DNA of 64,000 bases from JACDEA01 sp963742585 (GCA_963742585.1 CAVUMI010000009.1:2170001-2234000); one strand, 5' to 3'. Positions 20,226 through 29,427 are shown, counted from the stretch's first letter. Notes: generated by a model from the sequence alone, not told the origin. Program-made: numbers and translations.

Positions 20226-20713
20226 TGGAACAGTCCCCTCGAGCCGGGACGGGTCTCGTACACGCAGGCGCGCGAATCGATCGACGCATCGAGGGTGACG
20301 ACGGCCGGCGCGGCGGCCGTGGGCCAGTCGGAGCGTTGACGGGCGTTGGTGTCGACCGCCAAGTAATCGGCGGCGGGCGCCGTCGGCTTCATTGCGGTCA
20401 CCCACGTGAGGATCTCGCCCGGCGCCGACCGAGGACGGCCCGGCTTGCGCAGCTGCGCGCTCACCAACCAGGGCTGGCCCTCCAGCTCACCTGACTGCAC
20501 GGTGTGGCCGAATCGCAATATGCCACCTTCGGATTTCGAGTTGAGCTTCGCGGCGATGGCGTCGAGCACCGGCTGCGGCACGCCCGCGCACTTGGCCAAC
20601 CGCTCCTTCGCGGTGTCCAGTTCCTCGGCCCGTAGACCGGCCACGAACTGCGCGAAGACACCGAGCACCAACCCGACGATGAGGATCCGGCGACCAACCG
20701 TCCGCAAGTTCAT
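20222..20713 (-). CDS. Hypothetical exported or membrane-anchored protein in ABC exporter operon
   Basis: Unrecognised 163-residue protein. A hydrophobic N-terminus (RILIVGLVLGVFAQFVAGL) forms a signal anchor. The mature part has two Cys (AKCAGVPQ, RACVYETR) and a GELEGQPWLVSAQLRKPGR segment. ATG 20713 overlaps the ABC exporter stop (ATGA) and its own stop overlaps the next start (TTGA), so all three are translationally coupled. This fixed position suggests an accessory to the exporter or to the flavoenzyme. No domain supports a specific function. Confidence 0.7.
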   Translation of the reverse strand: MNLRTVGRRILIVGLVLGVFAQFVAGLRAEELDTAKERLAKCAGVPQPVLDAIAAKLNSKSEGGILRFGHTVQSGELEGQPWLVSAQLRKPGRPRSAPGEILTWVTAMKPTAPAADYLAVDTNARQRSDWPTAAAPAVVTLDASIDSRACVYETRPGSRGLFH

Positions 20714-23700
20714 CGCTTGGCCGCCGCTTTCGGACGCGCCGCCTTGCGCGGTGCCTGTGCCCTCTTCTTGGCGGGTCGGTAGTCCTCGGCTGACCACAAC
20801 TCCTTGTACGCCGCCGCCCGCCGCAGCGCGGTGTGGGTTCCTTGCGCCACGACGAGGCCGCCGGCCACCACGGCAACGCTGTCGGCGTGACGGGCTACCG
20901 CTAGCCGGTGCGTGACGAAGATGATCGTGCGGCCGAGCGCGGTCACCGCCGCCAGCACCCGCTCCTCCACATCGGCGTCGAGGCTCGATGTCGCCTCGTC
21001 GAGCACCAGGATGTCGGGCGCCACCAGCACCGCGCGGGCGAGCGCGATCAGCTGGCGCTGCGCGGCGGTGAGGTTGCGACCCTCCTCGTCCACCAGCCCG
21101 TCCAGGCCGCCCGGCACCCGGGCCAGGATCTCCGTTGCGCTCACCGCGGCGATGGCCGCTTCGATCTCGACCCGCGTCGCATCCGGCTTGCCGTACGCCA
21201 CGTTCGATGCCACCGTGCCGCGGAAACAGAACGCGTCCTGCGGCACGATGCCGAGCCGGCGCCGGTACGAAGAGATGTCGATGGTGCGCAGGTCGCGACC
21301 GTCAACCACCACCGCACCGGCGGTCGGGTCATAGATGCGACCGATCATCTTGGCGATGCTGCTCTTCCCCGCCCCGGTGGGGCCCACCAGCGCGAGCGAA
21401 CTCCCGGCGGGGATCTCGAGGGTGACGTCGTGTAAGACGTCGCGGTCGGTACCGGGGTACCGGAAGCTGACGCCATCGAGGCGTACCGCGCCGGTGAGGT
21501 CGCCGGCGGGCGCCGCGCCGCCGTCCTCGACCGGCAGGATCGGCGCCCGGTACGGCACGGCCAACGTCTTGAACGACGCCCGCGCTGCGAGGTAGCGCTG
21601 GAGGACGTCCGACAGCTGCGGAATCGGAGCCATGGCCCGCGAGAGATACAGCTGCAGCGCAACCACTGATCCGGCCGAGATCTGTCCGGTGAGCGAAAGG
21701 TCGCCCGCCTTGGAGATCACCGCGGCCATCGCCAGCCACCCGATGTACTGCATCAACTCGACGTAGGTGTTGGAGATCATCGTGCTGGTCCGCCGGGCTG
21801 ACCGCAGCCCTCGCGCCCGGCGGATCACCTCGTTCTCGGCTTGCTGCTGCGCGCCGAACGCGTTGATGACGTAGCGGCCGGCGACGTCTTCTTGGAACCG
21901 CTCGATGACGTCGCCGAGCCGCGCCCGGGCCCGGATGTACGCGCGGTTCGCCAGCGGGATCTGCACCGCGGTGATGATCAGCAGAATCGGCACGAAGGCC
22001 AGCACGGCCCGGCCGACGTCGGGGTTCCAGGCGGTCAGGATCGTGAGGCTGGCCACGATCACGGTGACGCTCACCGCCAGCTGGTACACGCCGTTCTCGA
22101 CGAACGCGGAGATCCGATCGAGGTCGTGGACGACGCGCGCTGCGACCTGGCCCGGCAACTCGCGGTCGTAGTAGTCGATGCCGAGCCGGGACAGCCGCTG
22201 GAACGTGCGGCGCCGCAACACGTACAGCACCCCCTCGTTGATCTTCGCGGTAAGGATCTTCAGCGCGTAGGCCAGCACGCCCATCGCCCCGGCGATGACG
22301 ACCAACACCAGCGCGACGCGGTCGGCGTCGCCGTGGGTGCCTTCTTTGAAGTCATCGACCGCGATCTTGAACAGACCTTCGGGGATGAGGCTCACCAGCG
22401 TGAACCCGAGGAGAGCCAGCAGGGCAACCCCCACCTTGCTTCGGAAGGGACCGAGGATGTGGCGGACCGTAGGAGGATCGTCGCTTGACGTCGCCGCCGC
22501 GTCGCCCACCTCCGGCGCGTCGCGGTCTGGCGGTACGAGCTCGACAGCAGCCAACAACTCGGCGTCGGGGGGTGCGTCGCCCGCCGCGAACCCCATGATG
22601 GCGACTGTCGCCAGCGAGTCCGAGACGTCGGCGACCGGATCCGGCAACGTGACGACCGAATCGGCGATGGCCCGTGCGGACGGGCGGCGGCTGATCAGCA
22701 GGATCCCTGTCTCCGGTGCCAGCTCGCGGATTCGCCGAAGGATCTCCAGCTCGAGCGTCGGGTTGACGGCGGACAGCGCGTCGTCGAGCACCAGTACCCG
22801 CGGTGGTGACACAAGGCCGCGGGCCAGCGCGAGCCGTTGCCGTTGGCCGCCCGACAGCGTCATGCCCCGATCGCCGAGCGGTGCTTCGAGGCCTTCGGGC
22901 AGCTCGGCCACGATCTCGTCGGCCGCCGCGGCCCAGAGCGCCTTCTGCAGACGTTCGTCGCTCGGCCGCTTGCCATCGAGACCGGCACCCATCTCCAGGT
23001 TGTGCCGTACCGAACGGGCGAAGAGGAACGGGTCCTCGGCGATTACGCGAACGGCGTGACGCAGCTCGGCCGGGTTCAGCGTGGACACTTCGGCACCGTC
23101 GAGCAGCACGTGACCGGCGGTTGGCGCCACCGCACCGCTGGCCACCGCGGCCACGAGCGACTTCCCCGAACCCGGACCGCCGATGAGAACCGCGAGCTGG
23201 CCGGGAGCGACCGTGAGCTCGACGGGAGGTATGCCAACGCGGGCGCCGAAGCTGACCGCGGCCCCGCGCAACTCCAACCCCGTCCTCGACGGTGGGAGCG
23301 AGCGGCCGGTCGGGCGTATGTCGGCGTCGAGCCCACCCCAGTTCAGCAACTCGAAGATCCGCAGCGCGCCGGACTTGGCGAACATGTAGCCGCTGGCGAT
23401 CTCGTCGAAGCTTTGCGCGAAGTCGGTGAACACACGGGTGAAGATCAGAAAGATGAGCAGCTGCCCGACGGAAAAGCCGCCGTTGCCGACGGCGCGGCCG
23501 GCCAGGATCAGGATGGCGCCGTTGAGCACGAGCGGGATCACCTGGAGGATCAGGTCGTAGCGCGCCATCATGCGCACGCGGTTCAGGCTGACACCGAACG
23601 CCTTCTTCGCCGCCTCTTGCACGCGACCCCGCTCGGCGTCCTCGCGACCGAAGGCCTTGACCACGCGGACGCCGCGTACAGCCTCGTCGATCGCGGTTGT

Positions 23701-24315
23701 CACCTCGGCCCGGCGATTGAGGGCCAGCCAGCTGAACCCGAGCAGCGGTCGCCGCACCCGGCTGATCAGGTAGGCGTTGATCGGTATGCCGAGGAGGGCG
23801 ACCACGCCCATCACCGGGTCAAGCACCAGCAGCAGGACTGCGAGCGCGCTGAGCAGGGTGACCGCGATCCCCAATGTCGGGATGAGCTGGACGAGCAGTT
23901 CGACCAAGGTGAGGTCGGTCATCGCCCGGGTGATGAGCTGACCGGTCGGTAGATCATCGAGCAGGCGTGGGTTGATCGTTTGGAGGCGGCGGTACAGCTG
24001 CAGCCGCAGCTCGTACTCGAGGTGGAAGCCGATGCGGGCGATGATCTGGCGCTGCGCGATGCCGGTGAGCAGACCGAGGAGTGCCAGCCCCGTGAGCCGG
24101 CTCACCAGCGGGTCGAGGTGGGCGATCTGGTCGACGATGGCCGAGTCAAAGGCGCGCCGCAGCGTGTCGAGCAGGCCGATGATCACCAGAAAGTTCAGCA
24201 TCGCCGCAGCCAGCAGGCCGTAGATCCACCGCCGCTGGCGGCCGAGCAAGCGCCAGATGAAGCTCTCGGTCAGCGCCCGGTACGCCGCTCGCCACCGCCG
24301 CAGTCGCTCGATCAT
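20710..24315 (-). CDS. Fused heterodimer-type ABC exporter (TMD-NBD-TMD-NBD)
   Basis: Full-length exporter of 1201 residues in the inner membrane. TMD1 is about residues 30-320 and NBD1 340-555; TMD2 is about 620-900 and NBD2 950-1170. NBD1 has Walker A GGPGSGKS (379-386) and a canonical LSGGQ (487-491), but Asp512 replaces the catalytic Glu after Walker B and Arg543 replaces the switch His. NBD2 has GPTGAGKS (978-985), Walker B LDEA with Glu1107 and His1136, but its signature is LTAAQ (1082-1086). This leaves one complete ATP site and one degenerate site, the pattern of heterodimeric exporters such as TM287/288. The substrate is unknown. The C-terminal tail is Lys/Ala-rich. Unlike its neighbours, the frame is unbroken. 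Confidence 0.93.
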   Translation of the reverse strand: MIERLRRWRAAYRALTESFIWRLLGRQRRWIYGLLAAAMLNFLVIIGLLDTLRRAFDSAIVDQIAHLDPLVSRLTGLALLGLLTGIAQRQIIARIGFHLEYELRLQLYRRLQTINPRLLDDLPTGQLITRAMTDLTLVELLVQLIPTLGIAVTLLSALAVLLLVLDPVMGVVALLGIPINAYLISRVRRPLLGFSWLALNRRAEVTTAIDEAVRGVRVVKAFGREDAERGRVQEAAKKAFGVSLNRVRMMARYDLILQVIPLVLNGAILILAGRAVGNGGFSVGQLLIFLIFTRVFTDFAQSFDEIASGYMFAKSGALRIFELLNWGGLDADIRPTGRSLPPSRTGLELRGAAVSFGARVGIPPVELTVAPGQLAVLIGGPGSGKSLVAAVASGAVAPTAGHVLLDGAEVSTLNPAELRHAVRVIAEDPFLFARSVRHNLEMGAGLDGKRPSDERLQKALWAAAADEIVAELPEGLEAPLGDRGMTLSGGQRQRLALARGLVSPPRVLVLDDALSAVNPTLELEILRRIRELAPETGILLISRRPSARAIADSVVTLPDPVADVSDSLATVAIMGFAAGDAPPDAELLAAVELVPPDRDAPEVGDAAATSSDDPPTVRHILGPFRSKVGVALLALLGFTLVSLIPEGLFKIAVDDFKEGTHGDADRVALVLVVIAGAMGVLAYALKILTAKINEGVLYVLRRRTFQRLSRLGIDYYDRELPGQVAARVVHDLDRISAFVENGVYQLAVSVTVIVASLTILTAWNPDVGRAVLAFVPILLIITAVQIPLANRAYIRARARLGDVIERFQEDVAGRYVINAFGAQQQAENEVIRRARGLRSARRTSTMISNTYVELMQYIGWLAMAAVISKAGDLSLTGQISAGSVVALQLYLSRAMAPIPQLSDVLQRYLAARASFKTLAVPYRAPILPVEDGGAAPAGDLTGAVRLDGVSFRYPGTDRDVLHDVTLEIPAGSSLALVGPTGAGKSSIAKMIGRIYDPTAGAVVVDGRDLRTIDISSYRRRLGIVPQDAFCFRGTVASNVAYGKPDATRVEIEAAIAAVSATEILARVPGGLDGLVDEEGRNLTAAQRQLIALARAVLVAPDILVLDEATSSLDADVEERVLAAVTALGRTIIFVTHRLAVARHADSVAVVAGGLVVAQGTHTALRRAAAYKELWSAEDYRPAKKRAQAPRKAARPKAAAKR

Positions 24316-24351
24316 GTGCCGGTGACGCTACCGACTCGGGTTCAGGACCGC

Positions 24352-25887
24352 TCAAGCCACTTCGACGCGGACGCGATGGTGGCCGGTGGCCCCGTCGGGG
24401 TGCGGGCTCCGTGTTTCCGCAGTCTGGACTTCGCCGTCATTGGTGACGGCGCGCACCTCGATCTCGTGCCGGCCGCGTCGGGCATCCCATTCGAGGTGCC
24501 ACTGCCGCCACGCGTCGTCGCCCACCGACGGACCGAGCGCCGCCTCACGCCAGGGCCCGTCATCGACCCGCACCTCGACCTTGGCGATACCGCGATGCGG
24601 TGCCCACGCCACGCCGGCGATCGGTTGCCGACCGGGCCGTAGCCCGGATGCGGTTCGCGGGACATCGATCCGCGACTCGAGCTTTACCGGCCCGTATCTG
24701 GCCCAGCCCCGCCGCACCCAGTACGCGTCGAAGGCGTCGAACGTCGTCACCTCGATCTCGCGAAGCCACTTCGTCGCCGACACGTAGCCATAAAGCCCGG
24801 GGACGACGAGACGGGCCGGGAAGCCGTGTACCCGCGGCAGTACTTCACCGTTCATGGCGACGGCGACGAGCGCATCGCGGCCGTCGAGCACCGACGCGGG
24901 AAATCCGGCGGTGAAGCCGTCGAACGACCGCCCGACGATCTGATCGGCGCGGGCCTGCACACCGGCCCGTTCGAGCAAGCGGTCGAGCCGCACGCCCGTC
25001 CAGTGCGCGTTGCCGACCAGGTCGCCGCCGACCGCGTTGGAGACACAGGCCAGCGTCACGTCGGCCTCAACCAGCGGCTCAGCCAGCAGTTCGTCGTATG
25101 TGAGTTCGAACGGCCGCTCCACCATCCCGTCGACCCGCAGGCGCCAGGCGCTCAGGTCGACAGACGGGATGATCAGCGCTTCATCGGTGCGGTAGAAGTC
25201 GTCGTTCGGAGTGATCAGCGGGCTCACGCCGTCGACGTCGAGGCCTTGGTTGACCACCGGCGCACCGAACCGCCTCGACGCGACCCGGGCAGTCGACGCC
25301 GGGTGCTTCGCCGGTCTCGACGCAATCCGAGCGCCCGCCACCGCCACGGCTGCCGTAGCCGCGGCAGCGAGAAAGCGCCGCCGGTCCAGGCCTCTGGCGT
25401 CCTTGCCGCCCCCCGGCACGGCTGCGGCGCTTTGCGATGGGGGACCCCCAGCCCCCCTCGCCTGGCGTGCGGGGCGCAGCATGAATCGCAGCGCCAGCGC
25501 ACCAGCAGCGGAGGCAAGCGCCGCGCTGACCGCGGCGCCTCCCACTGAGATGCCGTCGAGTGACGCGACACAGGCGACGCCCAGCGCGGCGAATGCCGAG
25601 AACACCGCGTCGCCGACCCATCGACGACGCGTGGCTGTCACCCCGGCCGCCGCGCCGATCAGCAGCGCGATGACAATCGTGCCGATGCGCAACGCCGGCT
25701 TGTCGGCCTGACCCAACGTCTCGATCGCCGCCTCGGCGACGAAACCGGGTGCCGCGCGCAGAACCGCTTGGGCGACCGCGCCGATGACCGACGGGATCGT
25801 CTCGACCAACGCATCGGCAAGCGACGTGACCGCCAGCGCGACCGCGGCGGCCAGCGCGCCGGCCAGCGCGGCGCGGCGACCGAGCAT
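24352..25887 (-). CDS. Membrane-anchored sulfite oxidase-family molybdopterin oxidoreductase
   Basis: About 511 residues. The N-terminal 190 residues contain roughly four membrane spans, followed by a twin-Arg-like segment DRRRFLAAAATAAVAVAG and a Moco domain of the sulfite oxidase/YedY family. The Moco Cys lies in VTLACVSNAVGGDLVGNAHW, followed by GFPARLVVPGLYGY. A C-terminal immunoglobulin-like dimerisation domain (GVAWAPHRGIAKVEVRVDDG) follows. It probably works on the outer face of the membrane. ATG 25887 is chosen because it overlaps the upstream stop (TGATG); a longer in-frame extension to 26283 lies wholly inside the transporter gene and is rejected. The substrate is not known; sulfite or oxidised methionine are family possibilities. 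Confidence 0.88.
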   Translation of the reverse strand: MLGRRAALAGALAAAVALAVTSLADALVETIPSVIGAVAQAVLRAAPGFVAEAAIETLGQADKPALRIGTIVIALLIGAAAGVTATRRRWVGDAVFSAFAALGVACVASLDGISVGGAAVSAALASAAGALALRFMLRPARQARGAGGPPSQSAAAVPGGGKDARGLDRRRFLAAAATAAVAVAGARIASRPAKHPASTARVASRRFGAPVVNQGLDVDGVSPLITPNDDFYRTDEALIIPSVDLSAWRLRVDGMVERPFELTYDELLAEPLVEADVTLACVSNAVGGDLVGNAHWTGVRLDRLLERAGVQARADQIVGRSFDGFTAGFPASVLDGRDALVAVAMNGEVLPRVHGFPARLVVPGLYGYVSATKWLREIEVTTFDAFDAYWVRRGWARYGPVKLESRIDVPRTASGLRPGRQPIAGVAWAPHRGIAKVEVRVDDGPWREAALGPSVGDDAWRQWHLEWDARRGRHEIEVRAVTNDGEVQTAETRSPHPDGATGHHRVRVEVA

Positions 25888-27011
25888 CAAACCGCGATGA
25901 GAGTGATGGGCACCAAGAACATGATGCCCACGAATCCGACCAGCCGTTGACGCGTCTCGAGCACGCGCCGCGCCGACCCCAGGGCGACGCGCCGCAGAAG
26001 CGGATAGCCGAGGCCGATCAGCACCAGCGTCCACACGGTCACCGTGACGGTGGTCGCCAGCACGACGCGAACCGCGTCTTGGTTCCCGAGCAGGATGGCG
26101 GCGACAAGGGTGTCGGCCAGCGTGGTGATGTTGGCCCCGGCGATGTACGGCAGGGTGTTCGCCCGGCGCAGGTATCCCTTGGCGACGAGGGGTACCAGGA
26201 GTGTGAGCGACACCGCGACCGACAGCGTGAGCAAGGTCACCACGCAGCCGAGCAGGAACATCGGCCACTTCTTCGTGTACCACGCGCCGGGACGGTGCTC
26301 GAGCTGCTCAGAGCCGAGGCTGGGCATCACCCGGTCAATGAACTGGAACCCGACGAGCAGAACCGCGAGCCCGATCGGGAACAGTACCCAACCCGGGAAC
26401 ACGTCCCGGGCCAGGTCGACCGCCCACCCGAACATCGTGTCGGTGGCCGAGGTCAGAGAGGGCGAGGTCCCCACGTCGAACCCGTCCAACGCACCCCGCT
26501 TCAAGAGCACGTAGCCGGCTATGGAGCCCGGGACGTAGGTGACCATGGTCATCAGCAACGACAGGATCCCGATCGAGATCGGCGCCTTGCGGCTGCTGCC
26601 CTGCCGGCGGAGCGCGTAGATCACACCGACGACCAGGACGACGAACGCGGCACCCAGCCGTGAGCCGGCCAGCATGGTGAAGGACTGATCGCGCGTGATG
26701 GCGCCGCCGTCGAGCAACGTGAGCGACGACGCGGCCACCGGCGACCCGGAAAGGACGATGCACGCGCCGAGCCAGCCCAAGCCAAGAGTGCTGAGCGCGT
26801 TGTCGGTGAAGATCGAGCCTTCCAGGGCCGGTATCAACGACTGGGCGCCCGACTTCATCAGGCCAAGCGCGGTGACGAAGAGCCCGATACCGAGCACCAG
26901 ATACGCGATCCGTTCAGGGAGCGAGACGCTGCGGACGTCGGGAAGCTCGACGTCCTCCGACGGCAGCTCGATGCCTTCGACGTGCGCTTTCCGGGGCTCG
27001 TGATCGGACAC
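25887..27011 (-). CDS. Na+/phosphate symporter-family protein
   Basis: Integral membrane transporter of the NptA/PhoU-associated Na/Pi cotransport family, 374 residues with about nine spans. The two inverted repeats are visible: LGACIVLSGSPVAASSLTLLDGG in the first half and the related PYIAGANITTLADTLVAAIL in the second. These take the place of the QSSSA-type motifs that line the transport path. No PhoU domain is attached. GTG 27011 follows the dusB stop by three bases, and the stop overlaps the next gene by one base. Phosphate is the family substrate; the GSPVAAS variant leaves some doubt. Confidence 0.8.
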   Translation of the reverse strand: MSDHEPRKAHVEGIELPSEDVELPDVRSVSLPERIAYLVLGIGLFVTALGLMKSGAQSLIPALEGSIFTDNALSTLGLGWLGACIVLSGSPVAASSLTLLDGGAITRDQSFTMLAGSRLGAAFVVLVVGVIYALRRQGSSRKAPISIGILSLLMTMVTYVPGSIAGYVLLKRGALDGFDVGTSPSLTSATDTMFGWAVDLARDVFPGWVLFPIGLAVLLVGFQFIDRVMPSLGSEQLEHRPGAWYTKKWPMFLLGCVVTLLTLSVAVSLTLLVPLVAKGYLRRANTLPYIAGANITTLADTLVAAILLGNQDAVRVVLATTVTVTVWTLVLIGLGYPLLRRVALGSARRVLETRQRLVGFVGIMFLVPITLIAV

Positions 27012-27014
27012 GGG

Positions 27015-28130
27015 TCAGCCGCCGGAGACGAGCACGTCGGCGCCGACCGGAGGCGTCGGGTCGTCGATCGCCTCGAACCACCCCTCGGGCACGCTGACCG
27101 CGCGCGGCCCGTGGGTGTGTCCCCGCGCCACGCGGTGAGCGACCGCGGGGAACTCGACCGCGGGATCAAACGCGGCCACGAGGCCGTCGAACTCGCGCAG
27201 GCTCAAGATTGCCGCCAGCGCCCGTCGCGCCGTGCCGCCGACGGGAAAGCCCGTGAGATACCAGCCCACGTGCTTACGGAAGTCGCGCGCTCCAAGCGGC
27301 TCACCGAGTCCGTCGATCAGCAGGCGCAGATGGGTGCGCATGATTCCGACGACCTCACCGAGTGCGGGCGGCCGCTGGGGTGGGCGGCCGGCGAAGCGGT
27401 CGGCCAGATCGCGAAAGAGCCACGGCCGGCCGAGGCACCCCCGCCCGATCACCACGCCGTCACAGCCGGTGACCGCCATCATGCGCAGCGCGTCTTCAGC
27501 CTCCCAGATATCACCGTTGCCGAGCACGGGGATCGTGGTGACTTCGGACTTCAGCTGCGCGATGGCGGACCAGTCGGCCACGCCCGAGTAGAGCTGGGCC
27601 GCAGTGCGGGCGTGCAGCGCGACCGCAGCCGCGCCTTCTCCCTCGGCGATTCGTCCCGTCTCGTAGGCGGTGATGTGGTGGGCATCGACGCCGATCCGGA
27701 GCTTCACGGTTACCGGTACCGCGCCGGCAGCACCTACTGCGGCATTGACGATCGACCGGAACAGCGCCCGACGGACCGGGAGCGCGGCGCCGCCTCCGCG
27801 TCGGGTGACCTTGGGTGCGGGGCAACCGAAGTTGAGGTCGATGTGATCGACGCAGACCTCATCGACAAGGCGCCGGACCGCGATCGACATGGCGGCAGGG
27901 TCGACGCCGTAGAGCTGCACGCTGCGGACAGGTTCATCGTCGCCGAAGCCGACCATGCGCATCGTGCGCGGCCCTCCCGCCAGCAACGCCCGCGCGCTCA
28001 CCATCTCGCTGACGTAGAGGCCGGCGCCGAACTGCCTGCACAACCGGCGGAACGCCACGTTGGTGACACCGGCCATCGGTGCCAACACCACCGGCGGATC
28101 CACGCGTAGCGGCCCGATGGTCAGCGCCAC
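27015..28130 (-). CDS. dusB: tRNA-dihydrouridine synthase (DusB type)
   Basis: FMN enzyme that reduces uridine to dihydrouridine in the tRNA D-loop. The TIM-barrel core shows APMAGVTNVAFRRLCRQ at the FMN site, then YVSEMVSARALL. The catalytic Cys lies in IDLNFGCPAPKVTRRGGG; VTVKLRIG, ALHARTAAQ and IPVLGNGDIW follow. The C-terminal helical tRNA-binding domain includes FRKHVGWYLTGF. Length (371) is normal. GTG 28130 overlaps the maf stop by ten bases, so the two are coupled. The gene is intact. Confidence 0.93.
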   Translation of the reverse strand: MALTIGPLRVDPPVVLAPMAGVTNVAFRRLCRQFGAGLYVSEMVSARALLAGGPRTMRMVGFGDDEPVRSVQLYGVDPAAMSIAVRRLVDEVCVDHIDLNFGCPAPKVTRRGGGAALPVRRALFRSIVNAAVGAAGAVPVTVKLRIGVDAHHITAYETGRIAEGEGAAAVALHARTAAQLYSGVADWSAIAQLKSEVTTIPVLGNGDIWEAEDALRMMAVTGCDGVVIGRGCLGRPWLFRDLADRFAGRPPQRPPALGEVVGIMRTHLRLLIDGLGEPLGARDFRKHVGWYLTGFPVGGTARRALAAILSLREFDGLVAAFDPAVEFPAVAHRVARGHTHGPRAVSVPEGWFEAIDDPTPPVGADVLVSGG

Positions 28131-28717
28131 AGCGAGGTCACGTCCACGTCGAGCTTGACCAACAGGGTCCGGAGTACCGGGAGCGAGACACCGATCACGT
28201 TGCTCGGATCGCCGTCGACGCCATCGATGAATGCTGCGGCCCGTCCGTCGATCGTGAAACCGCCGGCGACCTCGAGCGGTTCGCCAGTGGCCACGTACGC
28301 GGCGATCTCGGCGTCACTCGGTGAGCCGAACCGGACGACGGCGGCACCCACCGCCGATACGGCCGCGTCGGTACGCGTGTCGATGACGCAGTGGCCGGTG
28401 AACAGCGTGCCTTCGCTCCCCCGCATCCGGCGCCAGCGGGCGACCGCCGCCGCGGCATCGGCCGGCTTCCCAAAGACCTCACCGTCGAACTCGAACAATG
28501 AGTCGCAGCCGAGAACGATGGCGTCAGCGGCCTCCGGTCTGGCGGCCACCGCCGCCGCCTTCAGCTCGGCCAACGCCAGCACCGTGGGCGTGGCATCGAG
28601 GCCGTCGACACCATCCTCGTCGACGCCACTGATCACGACCTCCGGATCGAACCCCGCGGCGCGCAGAAGACGGAGACGAGCGCCGGACCCGGAGGCGAGG
28701 ATGAAGCGACGCGTCAC
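28121..28717 (-). CDS. maf: Maf-family nucleotide pyrophosphatase
   Basis: House-cleaning enzyme that hydrolyses non-canonical nucleoside triphosphates; overexpression in some bacteria delays septation. The N-terminal LASGSGARLRLLRAAGF, the acidic IVLGCDSLFEFDGEVFGKP and the C-terminal GFTIDGRAAAFIDGVDGD and NVIGVSLPV are the Maf signatures. 198 residues, normal length. GTG 28717 begins at the base after the bfr stop codon, so maf probably depends on the bfr transcript. The exact nucleotide preference cannot be assigned. Confidence 0.92.
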   Translation of the reverse strand: MTRRFILASGSGARLRLLRAAGFDPEVVISGVDEDGVDGLDATPTVLALAELKAAAVAARPEAADAIVLGCDSLFEFDGEVFGKPADAAAAVARWRRMRGSEGTLFTGHCVIDTRTDAAVSAVGAAVVRFGSPSDAEIAAYVATGEPLEVAGGFTIDGRAAAFIDGVDGDPSNVIGVSLPVLRTLLVKLDVDVTSLWR

Positions 28718-29188
28718 TCAGTCGTGGATCTGCTGCGAGAGGTAGTGCGGCTCGCCCACCTGCTCGATCAGCTCGAGTTGCGTCTCGAGCCAGTCGGCAT
28801 GCTCCTCCTCACCCTTGAGGATCCCCTCCAACAGCTCGCGGCTGCCGTTGTCGCCGACCTCGCGACAGCGGGCCACGCCGCGATTGAGCCGCTCGATCGC
28901 CTCGTGCTCCAACGCAAGGGCGAGCCGGAGTTTTTCCGGCGCGGTCTCGCCCACCCGGACTGTGCCCATGCGCTGGACGTTGGGCATGCCGTCGAGGAAG
29001 AGGATGCGCTCGATCAGGACGTCGGCGTCCTTCATCTCGTCGATCGAGTCTTCCCTGAACCTCGCGCCCAGACGGTCGTAACCCCAGTTGGCCAGCATCT
29101 TGGCGTCGAGGAAGTACTGGTTGACCGCGGTCAGCTCGGCGCTTAGGACGTCATTGAGCAGTTCGATGACTTCGTCATTGCCCTTCAT
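28718..29188 (-). CDS. bfr: Bacterioferritin with H54D change in the ferroxidase site
   Basis: Iron-storage 24-mer subunit, 156 residues. Alignment to the E. coli numbering is gap-free in the first half: Glu18, Tyr25, Glu51 and the heme ligand Met52 are all present (SIDEMK). The ferroxidase ligand His54 is replaced by Asp (DEMKDAD). The C-terminal ligand pair is kept in GEEEHADWLE. The change may alter iron affinity or catalysis. The gene follows bfd by 37 bases and abuts maf. Control is probably from the iron-box promoter at 29635-29664. Confidence 0.93.
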   Translation of the reverse strand: MKGNDEVIELLNDVLSAELTAVNQYFLDAKMLANWGYDRLGARFREDSIDEMKDADVLIERILFLDGMPNVQRMGTVRVGETAPEKLRLALALEHEAIERLNRGVARCREVGDNGSRELLEGILKGEEEHADWLETQLELIEQVGEPHYLSQQIHD

Positions 29189-29225
29189 CGCGTCGTCCTC
29201 ATGGCGACGAGCTTACGGGGCGGCT

Positions 29226-29425
29226 CTACGCCGCGGACGAAGCGCCGATTCGCGGAGATGTCGCCGACTTTGCCGCCGCGAGCATCTCGGCCAGCGCGGG
29301 CCAGCAGCCGCGGCAGCGGAGGCCTGCGCCGCAACGTAGGGAAACTTCCTCGATCGACTTCGCACCTTCGGCGATCGCGGCGTCAACCGCTCGATCGGTC
29401 ACCCGCGACAGAGGCAGACGAACAT
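29226..29425 (-). CDS. bfd: Bacterioferritin-associated ferredoxin (Bfd-like), one frameshift
   Basis: Small [2Fe-2S] protein that passes electrons to bacterioferritin so that stored iron can be released. The N-terminus MFVCLCRG (ATG 29425) supplies two Cys. After a one-base slip near 29403 the frame continues VTDRAVDAAIAEGAKS to the second Cys group in RCGAGLRCRGC. One missing G in the run CGCGGGTGACC restores one 66-residue protein of normal Bfd size. It starts two bases after the upstream 63-residue gene and precedes bfr. The pairing with bfr makes the function secure; the frame break is probably a sequencing error. Confidence 0.8.
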
Positions 29426-29427
29426 AC

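Noticed and set aside
25888..26283. 132-codon N-terminal extension of the Moco oxidoreductase
   Set aside because: It lies wholly within the Na/Pi symporter gene and has shadow composition; ATG 25887 overlaps the upstream stop as in the rest of the operon.
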